Of a stretch of DNA of 64,000 bases, positions 17,274 through 27,300 are shown piece after piece. Below the pieces are notes generated by a model. It was not told the DNA's origin and made no database searches. It was given only the letters and a program-made list of their open reading frames with translations. Both the position numbers and the translations under genes were made by a program. Position 1 is the first letter of the stretch, and every line of letters begins with the position of its first letter. This stretch comes from Desulfomicrobium escambiense DSM 10707 (GTDB lineage: Bacteria > Desulfobacterota > Desulfovibrionia > Desulfovibrionales > Desulfomicrobiaceae), in assembly GCF_000428825.1 (NCBI RefSeq), contig NZ_AUAR01000003.1:1-64000 (forward strand), given 5' to 3'.

Positions 17274-18920
17274 CTACGCCTTCCCGGTATCCTTGGCCCG
17301 AATCTCGGCGCGTTTGATCTTGCCGCTGATGGTCTTGGGCAGTTCCTTCACGTATTCGACGATGCGCGGGTACTTGTAGGGCGCGGTCACTTTCTTGACG
17401 TGGTTCTGGAGTTCCTTGGTCAGGGCGTCGGACGGCTCGTAGCCGGCGGCCAGGGTGACGGTGGCCTTGACGGCCTGGCCGCGGTCCTGGTCCGGCACGC
17501 CGGTGACGGCGGCTTCGACCACTGCCGGGTGGGTGATGAGGGCGCTTTCGACCTCGAAGGGCCCGATGCGGTAGCCCGAGCTCTTGATGAGATCGTCGAT
17601 GCGTCCCAGGAACCAGAAGTAGCCGTCCTCGTCCATCCAGGCCTTGTCGCCGGTACGGTAGTAGCCGCCGTACATGACGCTTGCGGTCTTGGCCTCGTCC
17701 TGCAGGTAGCAGGAGAAGAGACCCACGGGACGCTTGGGGTCGATGCGGATGCAGATCTCGCCTTCCACACCGGGGGGGCAGGGCTCGTCGTTCTCGTCGA
17801 GCAGGCGGATGTCCCAACCCGGGCAGGGCTTGCCGATGGAGCCGGCCTTGGGCTTCATGAAGGGGAAGGTGGCGATCTGCAGGGTGGTCTCGGTCTGGCC
17901 GTAGCCTTCATAGATGGGCATGCCGAGCTTCTCGACCCAGGTGGTGAAGACGCTGTCGTTCAGGAGTTCGCCGGCCGTGGTGCAGTGGCGCAGGGCCGAG
18001 AGGTCGTAGGCCGTGAGGTCCTCGCGGACGAGGAAGCGGTAGACCGTCGGCGGCGCGCAGAAATTGGTGACCTTGTGGTCGGCGATGATTCTGAGGAGCC
18101 TGGCCGGTTCGAACTTGCCGCGGAAATCCCAGACGAAGACCACGCCGCCGGCCAGCCACTGACCGTAGAACTTCCCCCACACGGACTTGGCCCAGCCCGT
18201 GTCGGCCAGGGTCAGGTGCAGGTTGCCGGGCTCGATGTCGTGCCAGTAGGAGCCGGTCATGACGTGGCCGAAGGGGTAGTTGAAATTGTGCAGGACCATC
18301 TTGGGGTGTCCGGTGGTGCCGGAGGAGAAGAAGATGGTGGCCGGGTCCTCGCCGCAGGCCGCGTCGGCCGGGCGGGGGAAGCTCGGGGAGGCCTTGGCGA
18401 CGATTTCGGAGAAGCTCTGCCAGTTCCCTTCGGCCTGCTCCAGGCCGGCCATGACCAGCGTGGTCAGGGACGGGCAGTCGGGGTGGGCGGCCTCCACGGT
18501 GGCGCGCACGGAGGTGTCGACGATGGCGCCCTTGATGGAGGCGAAATTGACGCGGTAGGTGATGTCCTTGGCCGTCAGCAGGGCCGGGGACGGAACGCCC
18601 AGGGCGCCGAGCTTGTGCAGGGCGAGCATGACGGTCCAGAACTCCACGCGGCGGTGCAGGATGATCATGACCTTGTCGCCGCGGCCGATGCCCAGGCTTT
18701 TCAGGGCGCCCGCCAGCCGGGAGGACTGCTCAGAAAAATAGCCGAAGGTGTATTCGCGGCGCACGTCGGCGTCGTCGACGTGGACCATGGCCAGACGGTC
18801 CGGGTCCTGGGCGGCCGCGGCATCGACCATGTCGAAGGCGAAATTGTATTTTGCGGGGATGTCCAGGGCGAAGGAAGCCTGGAACTCTTCATAGGACGTG
18901 GGGCGCAGTTTGGTGTGCAT
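17274..18920 (-). CDS. AMP-dependent acyl-CoA synthetase (medium-chain type)
   Basis: Activates a carboxylic acid to its CoA thioester through an acyl-adenylate. The 548-aa protein shows the P-loop FFSSGTTGHPK at 197-207, the A5 motif YEGYGQTET, the YRTGD hinge-region motif and the C-terminal catalytic lysine in TISGKIKR, all intact. Overall it most resembles the medium-chain/acetyl synthetase-like group rather than Acs proper. It starts 71 bases after the XRE-cupin regulator gene on the same strand, a pairing that suggests local control. Substrate cannot be assigned. Confidence 0.9.
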   Translation of the reverse strand: MHTKLRPTSYEEFQASFALDIPAKYNFAFDMVDAAAAQDPDRLAMVHVDDADVRREYTFGYFSEQSSRLAGALKSLGIGRGDKVMIILHRRVEFWTVMLALHKLGALGVPSPALLTAKDITYRVNFASIKGAIVDTSVRATVEAAHPDCPSLTTLVMAGLEQAEGNWQSFSEIVAKASPSFPRPADAACGEDPATIFFSSGTTGHPKMVLHNFNYPFGHVMTGSYWHDIEPGNLHLTLADTGWAKSVWGKFYGQWLAGGVVFVWDFRGKFEPARLLRIIADHKVTNFCAPPTVYRFLVREDLTAYDLSALRHCTTAGELLNDSVFTTWVEKLGMPIYEGYGQTETTLQIATFPFMKPKAGSIGKPCPGWDIRLLDENDEPCPPGVEGEICIRIDPKRPVGLFSCYLQDEAKTASVMYGGYYRTGDKAWMDEDGYFWFLGRIDDLIKSSGYRIGPFEVESALITHPAVVEAAVTGVPDQDRGQAVKATVTLAAGYEPSDALTKELQNHVKKVTAPYKYPRIVEYVKELPKTISGKIKRAEIRAKDTGKA

Positions 18921-18991
18921 ATGTGCTCCGGTGGTATTGGATTCAGGAGTTCGGGACGATGCGGCTCAGGGGACAGGCAAGGGCCTGCCCC

Positions 18992-19552
18992 CTAGATAAT
19001 CACGTCCAGAAACTCGGCCGGCTGGCCGTCCAGACCACGCAGGGCATGCGGGGTGCGCGAGGTGAAGTAGAGGCTGTCGCCGGGTTCCATGACATGGACG
19101 GCGTCGGCCAGGGTGATTTCGAGCTTGCCCGCCAGCACGTAGATGAATTCCTGCCCGGGATGCTCGTTGAATTTGAGGTCGGACTTTTCCTTGGGCGGGA
19201 CGGTGACGATGAAGGGCTCCATCTTACGGCCGACGAAGCGGTAGGCGAGGCTCTTGTAGTCGTAGTCCTTGCGGCGCTCCACGCTCATGCCCTTGCCCTT
19301 GCGGACCAGGGAGGCGGTGTGCAGGTGCGCCTCCTTGCCGGACATGAGCACGGTCAGATCGACCTGGAAGGCCTGGGCCACGTTGAAGAGGTAGCTGACC
19401 GGAATCTCGTGCTCGCCCGATTCGTAGTTGCGGACGTCGGCGGCCGAGGCGCCGACCTGGGCGGCCACCTCCTCCACGGTCATGTCCATGGCGTCACGGA
19501 GCCCCCTCAACCGGGGCGCGATATCCTTGTAGGCGGGTTGTTGCGCGTCCAT
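18992..19552 (-). CDS. XRE-family transcriptional regulator with C-terminal cupin domain
   Basis: DNA-binding regulator (186 aa): an XRE helix-turn-helix at about residues 12-65 (LRDAMDMTVEEVAAQVG...VRNYESGEHEIPVSYL) and a cupin sensor domain at about 110-180 (HPGQEFIYVLAGKLEI, then MEPGDSLYFTSRTPHALRG). Such proteins sense a small ligand. It directly precedes the acyl-CoA synthetase gene, which it probably regulates or shares a transcript with. Confidence 0.88.
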   Translation of the reverse strand: MDAQQPAYKDIAPRLRGLRDAMDMTVEEVAAQVGASAADVRNYESGEHEIPVSYLFNVAQAFQVDLTVLMSGKEAHLHTASLVRKGKGMSVERRKDYDYKSLAYRFVGRKMEPFIVTVPPKEKSDLKFNEHPGQEFIYVLAGKLEITLADAVHVMEPGDSLYFTSRTPHALRGLDGQPAEFLDVII

Positions 19553-19608
19553 AGCCTGCTCCTTGTGTACGAGTGTGAAAACAGGGCAGAACTACGGTTT
19601 TCAGGGCC

Positions 19609-19629
19609 AAAAAGCAATCGCCAAGCGAT
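19609..19629 (-). terminator. Weak terminator after the glgA operon
   Basis: On the - strand a short stem ATCGC-TTG-GCGAT is followed by GC and five T residues, shortly after the CBM48 gene stop at 19657. The stem is short, so efficiency is uncertain. Confidence 0.4.
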
Positions 19630-19656
19630 AATCGAGTAACGAGAGTTCGCGCGCGA

Positions 19657-19965
19657 TCACACTTCGACCACGGAATTCTCGCAGTTGCCGAACTCGCTGT
19701 AGCAATACGTGTCGGCGTTCCAGTCGTTCTCCCAGCGATCGTCGTCGAGCAGGTAGCGAAACTGGTAGGCCGCGCCTATGGGCAGGTCCACCTCAGCCTT
19801 GAAGGAGCCGTCCTTAAGCCGCTTCATGGGCGTGGCGTGCATGGACCAGTCATTGAATTCCCCCACCAGGAAGGCGGTCTTGGCCTCGCCGGCCGCCTGC
19901 GGCGGGATGCGGAATGTCGTCCGGCATACGTTCTTGGTCTTCAGAAACTTCTTCTCGATGCTCAT
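19657..19965 (-). CDS. Small CBM48/AMPK-type glycogen-binding domain protein
   Basis: A 102-aa single-domain protein with an early-set glycogen-binding fold: [11 protein letters not shown] (30-40), the [17 protein letters not shown] strand and [16 protein letters not shown] match the isoamylase N-terminal/AMPK beta pattern, including the tryptophans that contact glucan. The longer open frame is a shadow of glgA; the real ATG at 19965 overlaps the glgA stop by 4 bases. It therefore probably helps bring glycogen synthase to its polymer, which is inference from the domain and coupling. Confidence 0.85.
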   Translation of the reverse strand: MSIEKKFLKTKNVCRTTFRIPPQAAGEAKTAFLVGEFNDWSMHATPMKRLKDGSFKAEVDLPIGAAYQFRYLLDDDRWENDWNADTYCYSEFGNCENSVVEV

Positions 19966-21443
19966 CGTATCCTCCACTGTGATGCGAGGTCCCCGTGCAG
20001 GGACGCGTAGACATCCATATACTTTCGTGCCGATTGTTCCCAGGAAAAATGCGTCTGCATGGCGTTGACCTGGATCCGCCGCCAGGCGGCCCGGTCCTCC
20101 CAGACGCGCACGGCCTCCCGCACCGCCGCGAGCAGGGCCGCGGGCGAAGGGCTGTCGAAAATGAAACCGTTGGCGCCATCGGCCGGATAGGGAACGATGG
20201 TGTCGCGCAGGCCGCCGACGGCCGTGGCCACGGGCGGGGTGCCGTAGCTCAGGCTGTACATCTGGGTCAGGCCGCAGGGCTCGTAGCGCGACGGCATGAG
20301 AAAGATGTCCGAGCCGGCCTGAATGACGTGGGACAGTTCCTCGGTATAGCCGATGATGGCCGAGACCCGCGTCGGGTAGTCCTCCATGATGCTCATGAGG
20401 CGCGCCTCGTACTCGGCCTTGCCCTCGCCCAAAACCACGAGCCCCACGTTGAGCTTCATGAGCTCCGGGACGATGTCGAGGACGATGTCGATGCCCTTCT
20501 GCCCGCGGAGCCGGCCGATGAAGCCGAGCACGGGGCGATGTTCGAGCCCCGGCGAAAGACCGAGCATATCGAGCAGATAGGCCTTGCAGTCCTGTTTGCC
20601 GTCCGGATTGAGGGCCGAATAGGTGCACTCCAGGACCGGGTCGTTCTCGGGGCTCCAGATCGAATAGTCCGCACCGTTCAGGATGCCGACGAGGTCTGCG
20701 CTGCGGCGCGAGAGGATGCCCTCCAGGCCGCACCCGAACTCCGGGGTCATGATCTCGCGGGCGTAGCTGGGGCTGACCGTGGTGATCTTGTCGGCGTAGG
20801 CGATGCCGGCCTTGAGCAGGTTGAAACTGTTGTAGAACTCCACCCCCTCCATGTTCCAGGCTTCCAGAGGCAGGCCCGACTGCTCGAACAGACGGTAGGA
20901 GAAGCGACCCTGAAAGGCCTGGTTGTGGATGGACATGACCGTGCGCACCCCAGCCCAGAAGGGGTCGCTGCGGCGCCAGAAAGCGATGTACGCCGCGGCC
21001 AGGGCGGCGTGCCAGTCCTGGGCGTGGACGATGCGCGCGTGCATGTCCAGGTGCCGGATGGCGCTCAGGGCGGCGCGGCAGAAAAAGATGAAGCGCTCGC
21101 AGTTGTCGAAGTAGTCGCCCTTTTCGGTGCAGTAGTAGTTGCGGCGGTCGAAATATTCGCCGCGTTCGACGAAATAGACGGGCAGGCCGTGGTAGTCGGC
21201 CTGATAGATGTCCGCCGTGGTGTCCGGCCACGGGTAGCCCACCGGGCAGTTCTCGTGGACCAGATGCACTGGGTAGTGACCCGTGGACAAGCGGCCGTAG
21301 AAAGGCGTGATGACGGCGACGCGCACGCCCAGACGCGAGAGGGTCAGGGGCAGGATGCCCATGACGTCGGCCAGTCCTCCGGATTTGGAGAAGGGATAGA
21401 TTTCCGACGTCAGGAAGACGATATCATGTGGTGGCGTGATCAT
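19962..21443 (-). CDS. glgA: Glycogen synthase (ADP-glucose type, GT5)
   Basis: Elongates alpha-1,4-glucan from a nucleotide glucose. The 493-aa protein has the substrate-binding KSGGLADV at residues 20-27 (KTGGL in most relatives; Ser is a mild variation), the N-terminal GT5 domain, and the C-terminal GT1-type domain with [14 protein letters not shown] and [18 protein letters not shown]. Both ends overlap neighbours by 4 bases (Nudix upstream, CBM48 downstream), a tight glycogen operon. No glgB, glgC or glgP is in the window. Confidence 0.95.
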   Translation of the reverse strand: MITPPHDIVFLTSEIYPFSKSGGLADVMGILPLTLSRLGVRVAVITPFYGRLSTGHYPVHLVHENCPVGYPWPDTTADIYQADYHGLPVYFVERGEYFDRRNYYCTEKGDYFDNCERFIFFCRAALSAIRHLDMHARIVHAQDWHAALAAAYIAFWRRSDPFWAGVRTVMSIHNQAFQGRFSYRLFEQSGLPLEAWNMEGVEFYNSFNLLKAGIAYADKITTVSPSYAREIMTPEFGCGLEGILSRRSADLVGILNGADYSIWSPENDPVLECTYSALNPDGKQDCKAYLLDMLGLSPGLEHRPVLGFIGRLRGQKGIDIVLDIVPELMKLNVGLVVLGEGKAEYEARLMSIMEDYPTRVSAIIGYTEELSHVIQAGSDIFLMPSRYEPCGLTQMYSLSYGTPPVATAVGGLRDTIVPYPADGANGFIFDSPSPAALLAAVREAVRVWEDRAAWRRIQVNAMQTHFSWEQSARKYMDVYASLHGDLASQWRIR

Positions 21444-21934
21444 GAATTGGCTGCGAGCCTCCTGGCAAAGTCGTCGACGATCCGGCGGTGGTCGAAGGCC
21501 ATGTCGGGCAGCCCGTCCAGGGGGAAGAATCGCGCGTTCCCGGCGTCGTCGCCGGCCTGCGGAGCCTGGTCCCCGTCGGCCACGGCGATGAAGGCCACGC
21601 TCAGCGTATGAAAGCGCGGATCGCGGTCGGGGTCGGAATAGACGCCCAGCAAGCCGGTGAGGCGCACCGTGAGGCCGGTTTCCTCCAAGGCCTCGCGGAT
21701 CGCGGCCTGCTCAGCGCTCTCGCCGTAGTCGATGAACCCGCCGGGCAGGGCCCAGCCGTGGGGCGGGTTGCGGCGTTCGATGAGCAACACCCCCTGGCCT
21801 TCGCGGTAGAGCACGATGTCCACCGTGGGGAAGGGATTTCTCGGCACGGCAGGTGCGCCGCACTGCGCGCAGGGCACTGTGAAGAGCGGCGCTACGGCCC
21901 GCCCGGGCGATTTCCGGTTCTGATCCTGTTTCAT
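21440..21934 (-). CDS. Nudix hydrolase
   Basis: Hydrolyses a nucleoside diphosphate linked to another group (164 aa). The Nudix box is complete: GGFIDYGES followed by seven residues and [10 protein letters not shown] single CAQC pair near residues 22-25 may be half of a zinc site. Overlap with glgA suggests an ADP-sugar substrate, for example trimming of ADP-glucose, but this is inference from position only. Confidence 0.88.
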   Translation of the reverse strand: MKQDQNRKSPGRAVAPLFTVPCAQCGAPAVPRNPFPTVDIVLYREGQGVLLIERRNPPHGWALPGGFIDYGESAEQAAIREALEETGLTVRLTGLLGVYSDPDRDPRFHTLSVAFIAVADGDQAPQAGDDAGNARFFPLDGLPDMAFDHRRIVDDFARRLAANS

Positions 21935-22345
21935 GCTGACTCATGGTTAGCACCATTTTTTCAAGACTTGAAGCGGGAAAGTTGCGTGCGCGGAATCGTA
22001 ACACAATGTCGCGGAAAGGGCGCCGTGCCCGGAGAATGCGCGTACGGGGTCGTGAGGTGCGCGGCCTGAGTACGGGAGGCCAATGCAGGGGGCTCAAACA
22101 AAACCGGCCCCCGGACCTTGCGGTGCGGGAGCCGGTTTTGGCAAAAAGAGGAAGTTATGAAGGTATTAGCAAAGGGCGGGCCAAAACGGCCACAACGTCT
22201 AAAATAAAAAAATTACATTCTAATCTACTGAAATATATAGATGCGTACCTTGCGTGCCCAAAGCCCTTTCCGACAAAACAAATTCAAATTTTTTAACCAA
22301 CATTTCCTCAACCCCCGTGGGCCGCCAACGACAATTCAAGAATTT
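21935..22345. other. Intergenic region of 411 bases without a gene
   Basis: Lies between the start of the Nudix gene and the end of the Sua5-like gene, both - strand. It holds a 10-bp perfect-stem hairpin at 22099-22140 and an AT-rich stretch at about 22195-22330 that stands out from GC-rich surroundings and could contain the promoter of the Nudix-glgA operon. No coding frame with recognisable content. Confidence 0.6.
22099..22140 (-). terminator. Strong hairpin, probable terminator of the Sua5-like gene
   Basis: Perfect 10-bp arms CAAAACCGGC (22099-22108) and GCCGGTTTTG (22131-22140). Read on the - strand the second arm ends in TTTTG followed by TTTGAG, a modest U tract. It could instead act in the leader of the Nudix operon if that promoter lies upstream. 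Confidence 0.5.
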
Positions 22346-22954
22346 TTACTCTGCAAGCACATCGAATCCGGCTTTACCGATGCTTGAAGCCGACACAGCG
22401 CCCTCGCGCAGGATGCGGACCGCATGCCCGCCGACGACTTCGGCCAGCGTCGAGGGCAGGCCCCCGGCGGGCCAGGGCGTCGCGTCCATCACCAGGGCCC
22501 CGGATGCGCGCAGGAGCTCGGGATCGAGATCCCCGGGACGGCAGGTCGGGGGACGGCCGCTCATATTGGCGCTGGAAGAGATGAGCGGAGCTCCGGCTTC
22601 GAGACACAGGCGCGCGGCCACGGGATGCGGACTCATACGCACGGCGGACCGGCCATGCCGATCACGGGCCAGGGGACTGACCGCAGCGTCGACCGGAACG
22701 ACGATGGACAGGGAACCGGGCCAGAACGCATGGGCCAGTTCGAGTAACGCCCCGTTCAAGCGCAGGTAGCGCGCGGCCATGTCCCAGCCCGAAATGATGA
22801 TGGGCAGCGGCTTGCCGTCAGGCCGGCCCTTGGCGGCCGTGACGCGCTCGACGGATGCGTGCAGGGTGGCCAGGCAGCCCAGCGCGTAGAATGTCTCGGT
22901 CGGGTAGACCACCAGCCCCCCGCCGAGTAGCGTACGGACTTCGCGCTCCCACAT
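22346..22954 (-). CDS. Sua5/YrdC/YwlC-family protein (threonylcarbamoyl-AMP synthase type)
   Basis: Family members make threonylcarbamoyl-AMP for the t6A37 modification of tRNA. Seen here: GGLVVYPTETFYALGC, the KGRPDGKPLPIII segment carrying the conserved KxR, and PLISSSANMSGRPP, all family signatures. From the ATG at 22954 the protein is about 202 aa, the usual YrdC size; the open frame extends to a GTG at 23059 but the extra 35 residues (rich in Cys, Pro, Gly) look non-native. Ribosome site is weak for both, so the start is uncertain. Confidence 0.85.
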   Translation of the reverse strand: MWEREVRTLLGGGLVVYPTETFYALGCLATLHASVERVTAAKGRPDGKPLPIIISGWDMAARYLRLNGALLELAHAFWPGSLSIVVPVDAAVSPLARDRHGRSAVRMSPHPVAARLCLEAGAPLISSSANMSGRPPTCRPGDLDPELLRASGALVMDATPWPAGGLPSTLAEVVGGHAVRILREGAVSASSIGKAGFDVLAE

Positions 22955-23110
22955 CAGGGCCACGGGAACCCCGCCGCAGCGCGCATTGACCGCAGTCCCG
23001 CACGGCTGGTAGGGGACAGGAGACACAGCGGATGGCCGCCCCCGGCAAACCTTGCCCACACGGACAAATGAAAAACTTCCGATTCAATATGTTGCGACAT
23101 AATCCGATCT

Positions 23111-23125
23111 TGGCAGGGACTTTGC
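23111..23125 (+). promoter_or_regulatory. Sigma-54 (RpoN) type promoter
   Basis: TGGCAGG at 23111-23117 and TTGC at 23122-23125 match the -24/-12 consensus (TGGCACG-N4-TTGC) with one mismatch and the required spacing. The expected transcript start near 23137 is about 20 bases before the ATG at 23157, with GGAAGGAG in between. Confidence 0.7.
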
Positions 23126-23156
23126 TTCATTGGGTTGAAAAAGGAAGGAGATGGCC

Positions 23157-23618
23157 ATGAAAATCACCTCGGATCAATTGGCTGCCCTGCAGCTCCAACA
23201 AAAAAACGCGGCCCGGAACACATCCGGCGAAGGGTTCGCGCAGGCCCTGGCCCAGGAACTCCAGTCGGGCTCCGTCACGGCCGGTACGGGCGCAACGCCG
23301 ACCGGTCCGATGGTACGGCTCGACCAGGCCCTGCAGGCCGCCATGCTGACCCAACCCACAGAGCAGACGATCATGGACAAGATGAGTTCCCTGCTTTCCA
23401 AATGGGAAAATTATTCCCAGATCATCGGCGCGGCGGACGGCGACCTGCGCGAGGGCTACAACCTCCTCGCGGACATTCGTCAGGACATCCGGGATGTCAA
23501 ATCGGACCTGGCCCACAAACCCGGGCTGGGCCAGAACCTCGAAAGCATGGTCGAAGAACTCGACATCCTGGCCACCACGGAAGAATTCAAATTCAACCGC
23601 GGCGACTACCTGAACTGA
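23157..23618 (+). CDS. Conserved-looking protein of unknown function under a sigma-54 promoter
   Basis: I do not recognise this 153-aa protein. It is soluble, lacks a signal peptide, has Gln/Ala-rich amphipathic helices at the N terminus and an acidic helical C-terminal half (residues 70-140). The frame also allows an ATG at 23151, but GGAAGGAG abuts that codon with no spacing and fits the ATG at 23157. It is monocistronic, between a sigma-54 type promoter and a strong terminator. In Desulfovibrionales sigma-54 often drives flagellar and metabolic genes, so a motility role is possible but unproven. Confidence 0.75.
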   Translation: MKITSDQLAALQLQQKNAARNTSGEGFAQALAQELQSGSVTAGTGATPTGPMVRLDQALQAAMLTQPTEQTIMDKMSSLLSKWENYSQIIGAADGDLREGYNLLADIRQDIRDVKSDLAHKPGLGQNLESMVEELDILATTEEFKFNRGDYLN

Positions 23619-23652
23619 CACCCGGTTCCGAGGCCACTTCTCCCGTTTTTTG

Positions 23653-23679
23653 CGGCGCTTCGCCAGAGGCGCCGTTTTT
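23653..23679 (+). terminator. Rho-independent terminator
   Basis: CGGCGC (23653-23658) pairs with GCGCCG (23669-23674) and is followed by TTTTT. It ends the monocistronic + strand transcript and touches the stop of the convergent CinA-like gene. Confidence 0.8.
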
Positions 23680-24155
23680 CATGCGTGAGCCAGGCCGGAA
23701 ATGGCGGCATGAACGCTCTGCACCTTGATCTCCCGGCGCTGCCCCTGAAACAGGAAGACGCGGCTCCAGACCCGGTCGAAACACTTCCAGGCCATCCAGA
23801 CCGTGCCGACAGGCTTCTCGAGACTGCCGCCGCCGGGTCCGGCGATGCCCGAGATGGCCACGCCCACGGGCACGCGCATGAGATCGCACACACCCAGGAC
23901 CATGGCCTCGACACACTCCCGGCTGACGGCGCCGTGGCGGACAAGGACCTCCTCCGGCACGGCCAGCAGACGCATCTTGATGCGGTTGTCGTAGGCCACC
24001 ACGCCGCCTTCGAACCAGTCCGAACTCCCGGCCACGTCCGTCAGGGTGCTGGCCGTCAGACCGCCCGTGCAGGATTCGGCCGTGGCCATGCGGCAGCCGC
24101 GGCTCCGCAGAAAATCACCCAGGGACATGACCAACCCTTGCGTATCGGAATCCAT
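23679..24155 (-). CDS. CinA C-terminal domain protein (nicotinamide-nucleotide amidase type)
   Basis: Stand-alone CinA C-terminal (PncC/YgaD) domain, 158 aa; characterised members deamidate nicotinamide mononucleotide for NAD recycling. TAESCTGGLTAS holds the catalytic-serine region, followed by VVAYDNRIK and GISGIAGPGGGS-like loops (AISGIAGPGGG seen) and PVGTVWMAW. The open frame runs to 24674, but ATG at 24155 has GGAGATGT just before it and gives the normal single-domain length. The N-terminal molybdopterin-binding-like half found in full CinA is absent. Confidence 0.88.
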   Translation of the reverse strand: MDSDTQGLVMSLGDFLRSRGCRMATAESCTGGLTASTLTDVAGSSDWFEGGVVAYDNRIKMRLLAVPEEVLVRHGAVSRECVEAMVLGVCDLMRVPVGVAISGIAGPGGGSLEKPVGTVWMAWKCFDRVWSRVFLFQGQRREIKVQSVHAAISGLAHA

Positions 24156-24393
24156 ACATCTCCTTTCCGCCCGCGGCGTCACACATTCACCGTCCAAAGG
24201 AAAACCCCGCGAGAGTTCCACGCAGTCAAAAACCCATCCGGCCGGCGCATCCCTCACGTGTATCTGCGCTTTCCAGGGCAACGCAAGTCTTGAATTCGCC
24301 ACCGACAGATGACAAGAATACCCATCGCAGCGCACCTTCGCCGAAGACGTTCGCAGCAGCAGTTCCCCCACCTTCAGACAAAGCGGACACCAC

Positions 24394-27300
24394 GTGAACA
24401 TATCTCCCGCCCTGCCTTGGTCCTCCCGACTCGGATTCTGCGCAATACTGATCCTTTTCGCTCCCGCCGCCGCCCTCGTGTTCGGGATGCAGCCACCGGA
24501 GCCCTTCCCGGCCACGCCGGCGGCCATGGCCATCCTGGCCGGAGCCATCGGATTGCTGTCCGCGGCCGGGCTCACGCTGATCACGACCCACCGCCTGCCG
24601 AGCCCGCCGGCGGCGCTGTGCGACTTCCTGATCCCGGCCGTACTGGTGCTTGCGATGACTCCCCACGTCACCATCTGGCAGGCTCCGGCGGCCTGGTCCG
24701 ACCTGCTCAGGCTTGGCCCCCTGTGCGCCGCGTTCTTCGCCCTGGCTCAGATTCTTCTCGTGTCCATCACCCTGGCCCGCAAGGGACGACACCCTTCCAT
24801 GCTGGCTCAGGCCAGCCTCCTGGCCGTGCCCTTCGTCTTCAACTGGCTCCTGCTCCTGCAATCGCCGCACCTGCTCCAGCAACTGGCAGGCTCGCTGCCA
24901 GCAGTCAACGCACTGCCCCCCCGGGCCATGGAACTCGGCGGGCGGGTCATCGTCCTGGCCGTGTTCAACACCTTCTCGGCCGTCATCCTCAACGCCCTGT
25001 GCATCGGCGGCCTGCTGCGCGAGCCGAAGACCTTCGTCCTGCTGGCCGGCAGCGCCGCCCTGGCCGGCCTGAGCCCCCTGGCCGCCGACCTGGGCTCGTC
25101 CCAGGCGGCCGCGTCCCTGCCGCTCGGTCTGTCGGTCCTGGCCGCCATCGCCGCCGTGGCCGTGGCCCAGGCCGGGCTGTGGAGCCAGACCTTTCTCATG
25201 ACCGGCCTGCTCATGGACGCCTTGAAGGGCCGGCGACCCGCCGGGTACTGGGGGGCGCACCACTTCCGGGAGGGCCTGGGCAAGGGCGCGGTCTACAGCG
25301 CCCTGTTCCTGGGGCTCTTGTTCCTGGTCCAGGCCATGGCCGACTCGTCCCTGCTGGAGGCGGCCAGACTGACCATCCCCCTGGCCACGCATCTGGCCGT
25401 GGGCGCCGCGCTCATGCCCCTGGCCAAGACCATCCTCGAGACCTTCGACGGCAGCCCGGCCTTCTTCTCCCGCCTCCTGGGCAACGCCTGCCGCCCCCAT
25501 CTCTACCTGCGCGGGGCGCTGCTGGGGCTCGGCCTGCATCTCGTCCCGGTTCAGACGCTCATGCGCGAGACACCGGGCACCCGCTTCCTGCTCGGGGCGG
25601 GCATGGGGGCCGTGGCCTTTGCCGGAGCCGGCATGCTCATGGACCTGCAGGAAAAGATCCGGGGCAGACGGCAGCACCTGCAGAGCTGGCGCGTCTACCT
25701 GAACGGGACGCTGCTGGGCGGCTTCGTGGGCGGGGCCATCGCCTGGTACGTGGACCCCAGCCAATCCGCTGTGGTGCTGAACAAATTCCGCATGTACGTC
25801 ACCCTGCACGTCCAGAACCCGCAGGACTACGTCATCTACCCGCTGTTCAGCAAATGGGGCGCCATGAATCTCGGCCCCCAGACCGGCAGCGCACGGCTGC
25901 TCTTCAACGAGTCCGTGTCGGGCGTCATCAACTGGTCCCTGGCCGCCCCGCTCTTCAGCGTCAATTTCTTCTTCCTGACGGCCCTCTTCGCCCGCAGCTG
26001 GGCGCCGGTGCGCCTCATGGCCAGCCGCCAGGGCGTCGTCGCCATCGCCGAACAAACCGTGCGCGTGCTGCGCTGGGGCCTGTGGATGGCGCCGGTCATC
26101 TACTCCCTGCTGCGCATCTCGCCCGACCCCACCTGGTACAACCAGGACGGAGCCTTCCGCACCCTGGCCGCCATCTGGCAGAGCATCGTCCTCACGCCCG
26201 AGGCCTTCCGGGGCTGGAGCATCGAGACGTTCCTGCACCTCCTGGCCTACGACTGGGTACGCATCCTCATCTGGTTCGACCACATGGGCCTGCGCGTGGC
26301 CACGCTCGTCAACCTGTCCTTTGTCGGCGGCGACGCCCTGGACGAACTGCTGGCCCGTTTCCAGGGACACGCCGGCCGCACGCGCTGCATCCCCGAGGCC
26401 CTGCGCCGCTTCGCCACCTGGGCCCCGCTGCTCATCCCCTTCTTCCTGCCCATGGGCGCGGACTGGGCCCATGTCTGGGACGGCGCCGAAGCCATCCAGA
26501 AAACGGGCCAGGGCCAGGCCTCGCCCCTGGCCGCGCTCATCGCCGTCTTCGCCGTCACCGCTTTCGCGGTCAGCATCGTCAGGGTACGCCACCGCAAGCA
26601 GCCGACCGGCGACATGTGCGTTGCCTGCGGCCTGCAACGGCCAGGCTTCCGACCTGCGGACGAGATCACCCTGTGCAACGGCGTGTACACGGCGGTCTTC
26701 ACCCAGGACGGCCGGGGGTACAGCCGCGTCTTCAGCTCCGTCAGGCACGGCGCGGAGTACGATCTGACCAACCGCCCCACGTCCCGCGCCCACAACGCCG
26801 GCAAATTCCTCTACCTGCAGGAGGAAGGCCGGGAGCCGTGGACCCTTGGCTTCCGCCCCATCACGCGCGACGACGCCCAGACCACCGTCGAGCGCACCTC
26901 GCCCCTCTCGGTCAGCCTGAGCTGCAGGTGCCAGGACATCGAGGCCGAAGCCGACGTGAACGTCCCGGCGGACCTGAACGCCGAGATCTGGAGCATCCGC
27001 CTGACGAACACGGGGACGGAGGTCCGGCGGATCGATCTGGTTTCCTACCGGGAAATCTGCCTCAACGACCCCAACCCACAGCTGCGCCACCCCTTCTACA
27101 ACAGGCAGCACATCGCGACCTGGTTCGTGCCGGGGCTTGGGGCCGTCTTCGCCCGCAACCGGATGATCAAGACCTCCGGTTCCTCCTCCGGCGGCCCGCG
27201 GCCTTCGCCCGAAGTCTACTTCCATGCGGCGCAGGTCACCGATTCCCGGGTTTCGCTGCGCGGCTACCAGGACAGCCGCATGGCATTTGTCGGCGACAGG

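Noticed and set aside
17190-18995. 601-codon + strand open frame
   Set aside because: Antisense to the acyl-CoA synthetase, whose motifs are complete; the translation is Gly/Asp/Val-rich without a domain.
22818-23087. Small Cys-rich frame starting MNRKFFICPCGQG, looking like a zinc ribbon
   Set aside because: Overlaps the Sua5-like gene in another frame; the cysteines occur only at the start and there is no ribosome site or family match.
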